A DNA stretch of 64,000 nucleotides. It comes from Stomoxys calcitrans. Lineage: Eukaryota; Arthropoda; Insecta; Diptera; Muscidae. The position numbers and the translations under genes were made by a program. The stretch spans positions 191,707,732 to 191,771,731 of the forward strand of contig NC_081553.1 in NCBI RefSeq assembly GCF_963082655.1, read 5' to 3'. The notes under the pieces were generated by a model, which saw only the letters and a list, made by a program, of their open reading frames with translations, made no database searches and was not told the DNA's origin. Below are positions 44,788 to 54,754 of this stretch, in pieces (position 1 is the first letter of the stretch; every line of letters starts with the position of its first letter).

Positions 44788-45303
44788 ACAAATTTTGCCC
44801 ATGAATATTCCACTAAGTAACAGGGGCAAACTTCTCACAGTCCGATTCAAGTTTAAGCTCAATGATAAGGGGCCTGTCTTTTGTAGCCGAGTCCGAACGG
44901 CGTGCCACCTCTTTGGAAAGAACTATTACATGGCATAGTACCGCACAAATGTTGCCAGTATTAGGAGAAGCGGAAAACCACAACGCTGAAAAATTTATTT
45001 TTTCTGATGGTCTCGCCAGCGCAATTGCAGGACTACAAATTGATAGGTCCAATGGGGAGGGTGTGGTGCTTCCGAAATATATCAGTGAACCGTCATTCAG
45101 AAGCACAAGGTCTCTGTCTTCTATAAACTGAAGCATGTCTTCTCCTCGGGTATCAGTATCGGTGCAACCTCATATCTGAGGATGACAGTTGAAGTCGCCA
45201 CACATAATAAGATTTCTTTTTTCTGATGGTCTCGCCAGGATTCGAATCCAGGCGTTCAGCGTCATAGGCAGACATGCTAACCTCTGCGCTACGGTGGCCT
45301 CCA
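44788..45303 (-). mobile_element. SINE interrupted by a LINE endonuclease fragment
   Basis: SINE tail and body at 44788-45018, SINE head at 45200-45303 with A box and B box in reverse (GGATTCGAATCC; GCGCTACGGTGGCC). The sequence CTGATGGTCTCGCCAG appears on both sides of the inserted piece. Confidence 0.88.
45019..45200 (-). pseudogene. LINE AP-endonuclease fragment
   Basis: On the minus strand the frame reads NLIMCGDFNCHPQI, one stop, then GEDMLQFIEDRDLVLLNDGS and TPSPLDLSICSPA. This matches the GDFN motif and the LLN and S-DL-I-S blocks of the exonuclease-endonuclease-phosphatase domain at the start of LINE ORF2. It is the only endonuclease GDFN block recognised in the window. It carries neither the ORF2 start nor the 3' end. 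Confidence 0.82.
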
Positions 45304-45622
45304 GTTTTGCATAGTTAAATCCTTAAAATGTTTGCGAGGATCAGGAACTTAGGTGGAAGTTTCTTGCATTTTAATGGGGAAGAAAAATATATCAGCGATT
45401 CCTTTTGCCTCACTAATGCAGGCGACACTTTTTTACATCCTTAGCCATGTATAGCTAAAGTGACGGCGTTTTTTAGACTCGGTCATTAGGTCAAGTTTAA
45501 GCTTTCACTTAAATTGGAAAACCCCTTATTGATATCTCTGGATTGTCTTTTAATTTTCAAGGGAAAATTTATAAATTTGCAACTTAAATAGGGGCGAAAC
45601 TAGAAATCTTTAGCAGCAAATA
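45201..45622. other. SINE head, then unassigned DNA
   Basis: After the SINE head (to 45303) no feature could be recognised up to the MITE at 45623. Confidence 0.5.
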
Positions 45623-45846
45623 TGGTTGCCCAAAAAGTAATTGCGGATTTTTTAAAAGAAAGTAAATGAATTTTTAATAAAACTTGGAATGAACTTTAAT
45701 CAAATAAACTTTTTTTCTAAAGCAAGCTAAAAGTAACAGCTGATAACTGACAGAAGAAAGAATGCAATTACAGAGTCACAAGCTGTGAAAAAATTTGTCA
45801 ACGCCGACTATATGAAAAATCCGCAATTACTTTTTGGGCAACCCAA
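45623..45846 (-). mobile_element. Mariner-type MITE, copy 5
   Basis: The right TIR is complete and followed by TA. The left TIR lacks two to three bases (TATGGTTGCC instead of TATTGGGTTGCC), and the AC-rich part TTTTTACACTTTTTTT is deleted. Confidence 0.9.
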
Positions 45847-47354
45847 TATATTCCCATTTTTTCTCATCCCAGTCTTCAAATGACCATAAATTTCAACCTG
45901 CTTTGCCTTTCATTGACATCATTTCTTGAAAAAAAAAACTAAAAAAAAAACTAAACCAAAAATGAGCATAAAATTCTTTGAAGCTGCTATAGGAGGACTA
46001 CATTCATGGGAACTTGCTGCAAGTAGACATTCCTTGTTTGATTTTTTTTAAAAAAAAAAAGAAAAAACTAATCTCTGTACATTTATTAAAAACTTTCGCA
46101 CGCAAATTAAGGCAATCATGGGGTACAAAAGCAGATAAAATAGCTGAAACTGCCACAATGAAGTAGTCGTTGTGTAAACCTCAGACTAAGACTCGAACAC
46201 AGAGTTTGACTGAGAATCTGGTGGTATCCACTATCATCATTTAGGCTACACATTTAACATACAAAATATGCAGCATGCAGATGAAATTTTTACAAATGTT
46301 GCCCGGTAGCAAAATATTAAAAGGAGCCACCTCAAAAAAAAAAGAAAATCCCACAAGAAATCAAAAATATGATGAAATAACTATGCAAGCAGCAAGGATT
46401 GCCTAACTACTGCATAAGGAACAATCCGTTATTAAGAGTAAGCAGGGGAGGAGGCTTGCAAAACCACAGGAAAAAAAAAATTCTACCATAAAAGCCTAAG
46501 AATTTTGTATGCTGATACTTTGAGTCTGTCTGAGACACCGTGGTAGCATTACAGATTATGTGTGCATCGAAGCGCCGATCAATATCACGCATAAGCGTTA
46601 GGCTTTACTGCGTTGCTCGTTTGTCTGTCTGTCCGTCCGCTTTCGGCCTCCCTACAGAATGCTTTATTATTTTGGTGTTTTATTTTTTTTTGTTTTAGTG
46701 TTTTGCTGCCAAGATTTTAGTTTAAGGCTAAATGAGAGGAATGCCTTCCCACTGCGTTACTACTCCACTCACTCACTCAGGCATTTTAAGCATACCATGG
46801 TGTTGGGTGTGCATTTCTTTAGCGGCCAAGCATATCTTCCTCTGTTTTTCTCTCATAAATCCATAAAGCTTGGCGTAAACAAAATACCAACGAAAACCAC
46901 CATTAGCTTGAGCAAAACTCAATACCGGTAGCCAAAGCTAAAGTCAGGATAATTGACCACCATGGTGATTGGTAAAAAGCAACAACCATAATATGGGCCC
47001 CAGCTTCAGTTGGATGAAGAAAACAAAAAAAAAAAACAAAAGTGTGAGAGCTACTTGGAAGTTATATGGTCCTAAAAAAAAAAACTTCCATACAGCTAAA
47101 ACACCATCATTTCTCTACGCCCCCCTTCTCCTACTCATGCTGCTCACCTTGTTGGCTATTCTAAATACTGTGTTTTATTGTTGCCAACTGTGCAGCTATA
47201 ACCGCCACAACACGTAGTGTGGTGAACCAAGTGTTTCGTGTAACAGCGGCGGCATTCTGCCATGGTTCATGGGCAACTTTTGCATATTGCCCCTTCTAAA
47301 CAACCACCAGCATCATCACCATCATCGCTTTCGTCGTCGTCGTCGTCGTCGACA
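45847..47354. other. Unique DNA, no gene seen
   Basis: Poly-A/T tracts and a GTCTGTCTGTCC run (46622-46640) are present. A (TCG)n microsatellite lies at 47333-47350. I see no credible exon; the open frames are short and without recognisable domains. Confidence 0.55.
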
Positions 47355-47662
47355 TCAGCCACTCTGGGTGAGTGATACATCTCGATGTGGCATAAAGTCC
47401 CAAAAACATTGAATATTTTCGAGGAAAATCCCAAGGAAATATTTTTTTTTGTTTGCAGCAAGGCTGTGCGCAGGGTCATCAGACTGTTGCTGATGATGAT
47501 GGTGATGGTGAAGATGATGTGGCTGCCTGTTAGGCTGGCTACCGGTATTACGCTTTTAGGTTATAATGGGAATTTGTGGCAAGAGCGAGAGATATATATG
47601 GGAAAGTTTTGGCCCTCCAAAAATATTTTGAAAGATATTAAGACACAAACTTAAATTGGACA
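47355..47662 (+). repeat. Segmental duplication, copy 2
   Basis: Counterpart of 43735-44285, about 3.6 kb away in the same orientation, with the landmarks listed there in the same order. Triplet-rich GATGATGATGGTGATGGTGA at 47490 is longer than in copy 1. Confidence 0.8.
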
Positions 47663-48520
47663 AATAAGAAAAGGCACAGTAGGTGCTTTTCCTTGGCGAA
47701 AAAAAGACATGGGATATTAATTTACCTTATACGGACGGGATCACTCTGCAGTTGTCGAAGGTGGGGCAATACCTGAAACATTCCTGACAGAGAGTAGGAT
47801 GGAACGAAGCCGAAAGCGAACGTAAGACTCTTGCTGAAGGACATTCTGTAGGATATGGGAAGTTAACCCAAAAATTATTTACTGGATGTATGCGGGTGCG
47901 AAAATGTCAAAGGCCCAGGTCTGCATTGGAATAAAGGGAGCTTTGCGATCCACATAGCAGGCAAGTTCGAAAGCGATGCCAAATATGCAACTGACTAAAG
48001 TCTTTATTCGCAATCTTGGCGGCATAGATGCTAAGATCGCGTTCAGGCTAAGTGAGTTTGGTATGTTTAAGGAGGATGGATTCATCCACTGTTGCATTCA
48101 AGATACCATAGATGCAGAGGGTGGGCAGAGGAAGATCTGAGACTAAATGGCGCCACGACAGTATCGGTATTAAGAGTTCGTTTTCTCGATAGAGAAGTTT
48201 TGGAAGTAGATGCTGTGTTTGATGGATATGGGGTCTAGAGATGCGAAGGAGAGATAGAACCTCAAGTAGACTTCGTTTTCTCGAATGAGAAGGATGGAAT
48301 TGATGGAATCGAATGAGAATTGATGGATTAAGCTACGGTGTGTAAGGTCTACTCCAATACATACGATACCGGTATTTCGATAAGACTCCCGCATGAGGCA
48401 AAGGTCTTTTAGGCAGGAATAATGATAGCTGCATTTGCAATTCTGGCAATGTGGGCAGTTGGTGTGGGCTCAATGCCTTGATTTCGAGGACAGTGAGAAG
48501 GAAGTGCTTGCAGTATCTCT
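47663..48520. other. Unassigned DNA, no gene seen
   Basis: The fragment TTCGTTTTCTCGA occurs twice (48178 and 48270). Composition is less AT-rich than neighbouring unique DNA, which could mean retroelement debris, but no domain is recognisable. Confidence 0.4.
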
Positions 48521-48522
48521 GA

Positions 48523-48790
48523 ATGCAAAATTTTGCCCATTAACATCCATTAAGGAACTGGGACAAACTCCTCAAAAGTCATTGAGTGCTGTCCGATTCA
48601 ATTTTAAGCTCAATGATAGGGGACCTCTTTTTATAGCCGAGTCCGAACGGGAGAAGTTTTTAAATGGCAAAGTACAAATGTCGCCAGCATTAGAAGGGGA
48701 TAATTACCACTTAAAATTTTTCTGATATTTCTGCCAGGATTCGAACCCAGGCGTTCAGCGGAGATGCTAACCTCTGGGTTACAGTGGAAT
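48523..48790 (-). mobile_element. SINE with damaged head
   Basis: Tail GCCCATTAACATCCATTAAG and B box GGATTCGAACCC are clear; the A-box side is shortened (TTCAGCGGAGATGCTAACCT). Confidence 0.85.
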
Positions 48791-48827
48791 AAATTAATTT
48801 TTCGAGCTAATGAACCTAGTAGAGGAA

Positions 48828-49395
48828 TGAAGGCCACCGTAGCGCAGAGGTTAGCATGTTCGGCTATGACGCTGAAAGCCTGGGTTCCAATACTTGCAAG
48901 AACATCGAAAAAAAATGATCAACTGTGGTTTTCTCCTTTAAATGCTGGCGACATTTGTGAGGTACTGTACCATTTGGTATGGTACAGTACCAGCATCATA
49001 GACGGAGATGTTAACCTCTGCGCTACAGTGGCATCTCTGAATAAACTAATTTTTCGAGCTAATGAACCTAGTAGAGGAATGAAGGCCACCATAGCACAGA
49101 GGTTAGCATGTTCGGCTATGACGCTGAAAACCAGGGTTCGAATACTTGCGAGAACATCGATAAAAATTATCAACTGTGGTTTTCTCCTTCAAATGCTGGT
49201 GACATTTGTGTGGTACTGTACCATTGCCGCAGTGCAAAAAATCGTTGCACTGCGGCATGCCATTCAGACTCGGCTATAAAAAGGAAATCTCTTATATTTG
49301 AGCTTAAAACTTGAAACGGACAGCACTCAGTGATATGTGAGAAGTTTGCCCCCGTTCCTTAGTGTAATGTTCATGGGCAAATTTGCATTTGCAGA
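48828..49395 (+). mobile_element. Two tandem SINE copies from a local duplication
   Basis: SINE heads start at about 48830 and 49081 (AAGGCCACC, TTAGCATGTTCGGCTATGAC). Each is preceded by the same 40-bp flank (TTTTTCGAGCTAATGAACCT then AGTAGAGGAATG), so the flank and head were duplicated together (period 251 bp) rather than inserted twice. Only the second copy continues to a full tail ending TGTTCATGGGCAAATTTGCA. Between them an inverted bit of a SINE head (GTTAACCTCTGCGCTACAGT) is present. Confidence 0.88.
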
Positions 49396-49679
49396 GGGAA
49401 TAGCCAATGTAGATTCAGTGACGCTTCGAACTACTGTGGCTGGAAAATGACGGAGGAGTTGCTAGATAAGTTGTGGTTTACTGTCAATATACTCCGGAAC
49501 TCCTGAAAAAGTTTAAATACAATCTCCGTCACTTTTGGTTCTATAGGAGGGACTGATTCGAAGAGATTTGCTTGGATGTTCAACCTTCAACTGATTGAGT
49601 ATGGCGTCGTACATACATACTTAAATTCCTTCTCTCGCAACTATCCAAGACACTTAAGGAACCAATCCTGTTAAGTCTT

Positions 49680-49903
49680 GTTGGAGAATTTAAAAGTGCT
49701 GAACATTCGTGCAAAATTTCATGAGACTATCATTACGCATTCGACCGCTATCGTGATTTCGACGGATGGACGGACATGGCTAGAAAGACCTAAAATGTCC
49801 AGACGATCTAGAATATATGGACTTTATGGGGCCGCAGATCAATATTTGCAGGTGTTACAAACGGAATGACTAGGTTAGTAGATCCCCCATCTCATGGTGG
49901 TGG
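49680..49903 (+). mobile_element. DINE-1-like 3' end remnant
   Basis: GTGCAAAATTTCATGAGACT, the GACGGATGGACGGACATGGC spacer, and the end CCCCCATCTCATGGTGGTG are recognisable. Its terminal GGGTATAAAAA is replaced by the repeat that follows. Confidence 0.8.
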
Positions 49904-50440
49904 TACCCCATCCGAAATTTGGACACCAAATTTTTATTTTTAGGGTACTATATGAGAGCACACAAAATTTCGCTTAAATCGCACCACCCATCTCCGAGAT
50001 CTGGCGTTTCTGAAAATTGGGGTAAGGGGGAGGGTCCCCCCTTCAGATATCAAAAAATTTAGTACCCTATTTTCACCACGGGAACATTATGCACCATCTG
50101 TGAAAATTTCAAGAAAATAGGTTCAGCCGTTTCTGAGTCTATAAGAAACACACAAACAAACAAACAAACCTACAAACAAACACAAATTGATTTTTATTGG
50201 GTTGCCCAAAAAGTAATTGCCGATTTTTTAAAAGAAAGTAAATGCATTTTTAATAAAACTTAGAATGAACTTTAATCAAATATACTTTTTTCTAAAGCAA
50301 GCTAAAAGTAACCGCTGATAACTGACAGAAGAAAGAATGTAATTACAGAGTCACAAGCTGTGAAAAAATTTGTCAACGCCGACTATATGAAAATCCGCAA
50401 TTACTTTTTGGGCAACCCAATATATATAAGATTGTAAGAT
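49904..50440 (+). mobile_element. Tail of the CCCGGGCCCGC-type repeat, carrying a MITE
   Basis: TACCCCATCCGAAATTTGGA to CACAAATTGATTTTTAT matches the final 280 bp of the copy at 26124-27415. The MITE splits the terminal ATTTTTATATATAAG. Confidence 0.85.
50197..50420 (-). mobile_element. Mariner-type MITE, copy 6
   Basis: Both TIRs present, TA flanks. The internal TTTTTACACTTTTT part is deleted as in copy 5, but the deletion end points differ. Confidence 0.92.
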
Positions 50441-50690
50441 CGTAAACATGGAGCAATTGGTCCATTAGCAATCTCAACCGACTTATATATATTAGAATTA
50501 TGCATGCCAATTTTCAAACCCTTAGTTTCACTTGTTCGAAAGTCCGATATATGGTCGGACGGACATGGCTAACTCGCCATAGCATGGAATGGTAAGGCCA
50601 CCAAAAACATACAAATATAATTATAAGGGCTCAAGCTATTATTTCGGTGGGGGTATCCTATAGTGGAAGATACACAAATGGCTTTGCCCA
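50441..50690 (+). mobile_element. Degenerate DINE-like 3' end
   Basis: GTCGGACGGACATGGCTAAC and GGTGGGGGTATCCTATAGTG recall the spacer and terminus. Divergence is high. Confidence 0.5.
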
Positions 50691-52009
50691 AGCACCTAGA
50701 GTGTGATGTTGTGTAAGCAAAAGCCGAAAATATTGAAACCTAATGGGCTAATTAGTCAGAATACAAAGCTTTTTATTTCGGTATGACCCTTCTCTTGCCC
50801 ACCTCTGATTTTTGTGGGTAGATTGAAGGAAATAATCTTCAAATATCAGATGATTAGGTTTAACGTTAGTGTCTGATGCTCGCTATAGCAGGAGAGAGGG
50901 ATGCTATAAAACTTGCTACTAATTCAATTGCCAGGCTTATACTGTGCTCAATGGTGCCCACAAGCATGTTACTCTCTCTTTTTCTCTCTCTCTCCCTCCA
51001 ACCCTCTCTGTTGGGGATTCCTTGGAATTAATAAAAATTCTAAGAATAAAACCATTCTAAAAAAAACGATGCTAATAAAAAGTAATCAAAAGAGAGTAAG
51101 GACCATCCAATTGCAAGAACATGTAATTTTTTTTTGATGCAAAAATCCCTAAACAATTTTCAATATGATCTATATCGTCTTATACCAGTTACAAATCTCT
51201 GCTAGACTTCATTGAAATCCCCACAAACACGTAATCCATATAGACTGCTGCATATCTACACTGCAATTGTTTGCCAATGAACTTGGGACCACTAAAAATG
51301 AAAGCAAAATCAGGCATCAGGAAATTTCATTGGCAAATCCAATATGAAGGAGTGTGAGAGTGTTGTTGTAGGTTGAAGAATTTGTAGCGTGGGAAAAGTG
51401 AACATAAAACTCATTATAAAGCATTGGTGGTGCTATATTGGGAACATCGTTTGAGGGGGTTTCTTGTGATGCACACACACACACATACACAGAAAAGCCC
51501 ATGCATTAATTTTGTTTGCAGTATGTCTGTTTGGATGGATGGCTACTTGATGTGCAGTTTATTTGATGCAGCAGTTTGCCTCAATCTTTCTCATCCTCCC
51601 CATGCCCAAGTTAGTGTGCGAAAGCAAAAGGAAAAAATTGCCAAAGGCGCTAAAACTTTTGTGCATTACACATGCCATAGTGGCTAATTTGGATGTTTTT
51701 TTTTCGTTATATTCTTTAATATTATCTTTCTTTCGGCTGCTGCTGTTGAATTAATCAATATTGTTTTGTCCAAATAAGCTTTTGGGAGAGTGAGTTGAGG
51801 GATACCAGTATGGTGAGACTATTTTCATTGTTGCTGGATGACTAATTTTATCCATGCAGAAGGCAATGGCTAAGCCAAAGATGGTGTCTCGCATTTTGTT
51901 AAGTAAAAAATTTGTCTTATAAGATTGAGAAGAAACAGGTGGGGGTGAAGATATTAGCCTGTTCGGCTTGTTGTGAGCTCTAGGTAACAGGAAAATACTT
52001 TGAAATTAT
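50691..52009. other. Unique DNA with microsatellites, no gene seen
   Basis: CTCTCT tract at 50970-51000 and (AC)n at 51472-51490. AAGATATTAGCCTGTTCGGC at about 51947 recalls the 3' UTR of LINE family 1. No exon recognised. Confidence 0.55.
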
Positions 52010-52446
52010 GTTGTTGTTGTTGTAGCAGTGTATTGTACACCGAGGCGGCAGCCCTTGCCGATGAGGGATTACATCGGGTCAATCCGGTACGTACAACCGA
52101 CTGCCATGGGATTGCTTTCTGTGATCTTTACATGTTTTTTGAGCGACCCGGTAACTGTGGGTGGACTTCGTAGTTTTAATTTCCCGTGTAGACTTTGAGC
52201 TGTCGCTACTATGGTAGCACTATGGACAAAAATGAAAAAAATGTATTGTACACCGAGGCGGCAGCCCTTGCCGATGAAGGATTACATCGGGTCAATCCGG
52301 TACGTACAACCGACTGCCATGGGATTGCTTTCTGTGATCTTTACATGTTTTTTGAGCGACCCGGTAACTGTGGGTGGACTTCGTAGTTTTAATTTCCCGT
52401 GTAGGCTTTGAGCTGTCGCTACTATGGTATCACTATGGACAAACAT
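52010..52446 (-). repeat. Retroelement 3' end with (CAA)n tail, tandemly duplicated (213 bp)
   Basis: In plus orientation it begins TTGTTGTTGTTGTAGCAGTG, that is, a (CAA)n tail in reverse. The following segment from GTATTGTACACCGAGGCGGC to CACTATGGACAAA occurs at 52030 and again at 52243, differing at only about three positions in roughly 195 bp. The second copy lacks the (TTG)n part, so this is a recent local duplication and not a second insertion. I do not know which LINE or SINE it belongs to. Confidence 0.85.
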
Positions 52447-52489
52447 TGTCTTGGTAGATCTGATTTCAGATTGCACTCTAATCTAAGTT

Positions 52490-52790
52490 GAATTTTTGTT
52501 CTCTTCTTTGCCCTAAGTTGGTTAAAGTCTCGTAATCTATACTTTAGCACAGATTACCAGACTTTAATCAGCAAAAGCTGGGTAACGACATGGAATATTT
52601 GGACATCTCCCCGTCTTTCCCGCATGCTCTACATATACTGCCACTAGTCGAACCTATTTTGTATAAGTGCGCGGTTTCGAACTTCAGCATAGGATTTTTT
52701 TGCAACCTTTCGCCTGCTTTACTGTTCCTGTGCGTCTGACTCGCCTTTGTACCTATCTCGAACTTCTCGAAAGGCTGGACTACGCCCAAG
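52490..52790 (-). pseudogene. LINE family 1 C-terminal relic
   Basis: The minus frame 52789-52568 contains HLYKIGSTSGSICRACGKDG then EMSKYSMSLPSFC, aligned with the HLCQIGAASDSMCRACGEDD knuckle region of copy A. Confidence 0.75.
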
Positions 52791-52889
52791 TTTATTTATG
52801 AAGGGAACGGTAGCTGCCGACGAGCTATCCACGCATGGATTGCTGATTAGCGCACATCGTGCTATGGAATCAATCAATAATCCTATGTG

Positions 52890-53297
52890 CGATATATGGC
52901 CCACATACTACTCGCCTATGCCGACGACTTCGATATCAAGGGTCGGTCACCGATATAAGTAACTGCAGCTTTTGAAAGAATCGAAAGAGAATCAATGAAA
53001 GTAGGTCTGACAGTAAATGGAGATAAGACAATTTGAATGGTATCAACTCCCACAATGCCTTGTACACCCGAGGAGATAAAGAAAATAGAGAAAGTTGGGA
53101 ACCACAACATTGAGATGGTCAGCAACTTTATCTACCTAGGCTGCACAGAATAGAACGAATTTTCTATTAAAAATGAGGTCCAAGTAATTGGGCGTCCGCC
53201 TCGACCTCAAAACCCCCCAAATTACGACAACATGACGCTCGAATGAAAGGTTTGCGGGAGTAGATTACGAATATGGCCAGCAAGGAGGTATCTTATA
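52890..53297 (+). pseudogene. LINE family 4 RT fragment with YADD
   Basis: The plus-strand frame at 52904 onward reads LLAYADDFDIKGRSPI, stop, AAFERIERESMKVGLTVNGD, then NHNIEMVSNFIYLGCTE. YADD is the RT catalytic box and FIYLG the following strand. Sequence differs from families 1-3. Multiple stops make it dead. It is cut at 53298 by a DINE-like element. Confidence 0.78.
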
Positions 53298-53300
53298 TAT

Positions 53301-54754
53301 AACAAGTAAAAGCGTGCTAAATTCGGCCGGGCCGAATTATATATACCCTCCACCATGGATGGCATTTGTTGAATTCTTTTCCCGGCATCTCTTCTTAGGC
53401 AAAAAAAAGATAAAAGAGAAAATTTGCTCCGCTATTAGAGCGATATCAAGATATGGTCCGGTTTGGATCACAATTAAATCATATGTTGGAGACTTGTGTA
53501 AAATGTCAGCCAATTCGAATAAGAATTGCGCCCTCTGGGGGCTCAAGAAGTAAAATAGAGAGATCGATTTATATGGGAGCTGTATCGGGCTATATACCTA
53601 TTCAGACCATAAAAAACACGCATGTTGATGGTACAAAATTTCAGGCAAATCGGATAATAATTGCGACCTCTAGAGACACAAGAAGTCAAGATCCCAGATC
53701 GGTTTATATGGCAGCTATATCAGGTTATGAACCGATTTGGAACCTTATTTGACACCGTTGTTGAAAGTAAGAATAAAATACGTCATGCAAAATTTCAGCC
53801 AAATCGGATAGGAATTGCGCCCTCTAGAAGCTCAAGAAGTCAAGTCCCCAGATCTGTTTATATGACAGCTATATCAGGTTATGAATTTGAACCATACTTG
53901 GCACAGTTGTTGAATATGATAACAAAACATGTCGTGCAAAATGTCATTCAAATCGGATAAGAATAACGCACTCTGGAGGCTCAAGAAGTCAAGACCCAAG
54001 ATCGGTTAACATGACAGCTGTATAAGGTTATGAACCGATTTGAACCACACTTGGCACAGTTGTTGGATATGATAACGAAACACTTCGTGCAAAATTTCTT
54101 TCCAATCGGATAAGAATTGCGCACTCAAGAGGCTGAAGAAGTAAAGACCCAAGATCAGTTTATATGGCAGCTATATCAGGTTATGGACCGTTTTAAACCA
54201 TACTCAGCACAGTTGGAAGTCATAACAAAACACCACGTGCAAAACTTAAGTCAAATCGGAGAAGAATTGCGCCCTCTAGAGGCTCAAGAAGTCAAGACCC
54301 AAGATCGGTTTATATGACAGCTATATCAGGTTATGGACCGACTTGAACCATACTTGGCACAGTTGTTGAATATGATAACAAAACACGTGGTGCAAAATTT
54401 CATTCCAATCGGATAAGAATTGCGCACTCTAGAGGCTCAAGAAGTAAAGACCCAAGATCGGTTTATATGGCAGCTATATCAAAACATGGACCAATATGGC
54501 CCATTTACAATCCCAACCAACCTACACTAATAAGAAGTATTTGTGCAAAATTTCAAGCGGCTAGCTTTACTCTTTCGAAAGTTAGCGTGCTTTCGACAGA
54601 CAGACGGATGGACGGACATGGCTAGATCGACATAAAATGTCACGACGATCTAGGATATATATACTTTATGGGGTCTCAGACGAATATTTCGAGAAGTTAC
54701 AAACAGAATGACGAAATTAGTATACCCCCATCCTATGGTGGAGGGTGTAAAAAT
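53301..54754 (+). mobile_element. DINE-1-like repeat, full length
   Basis: It starts AACAAGTAAAAGCGTGCTAA and TTCGGCCGGGCCGAA, and ends CCTATGGTGGAGGGTGTAAA. The core has about seven units and the spacer is GACAGACGGATGGACGGACA at 54596. It is one of the best-preserved copies in the window and is close to the reverse of 11684-13175. Confidence 0.93.
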
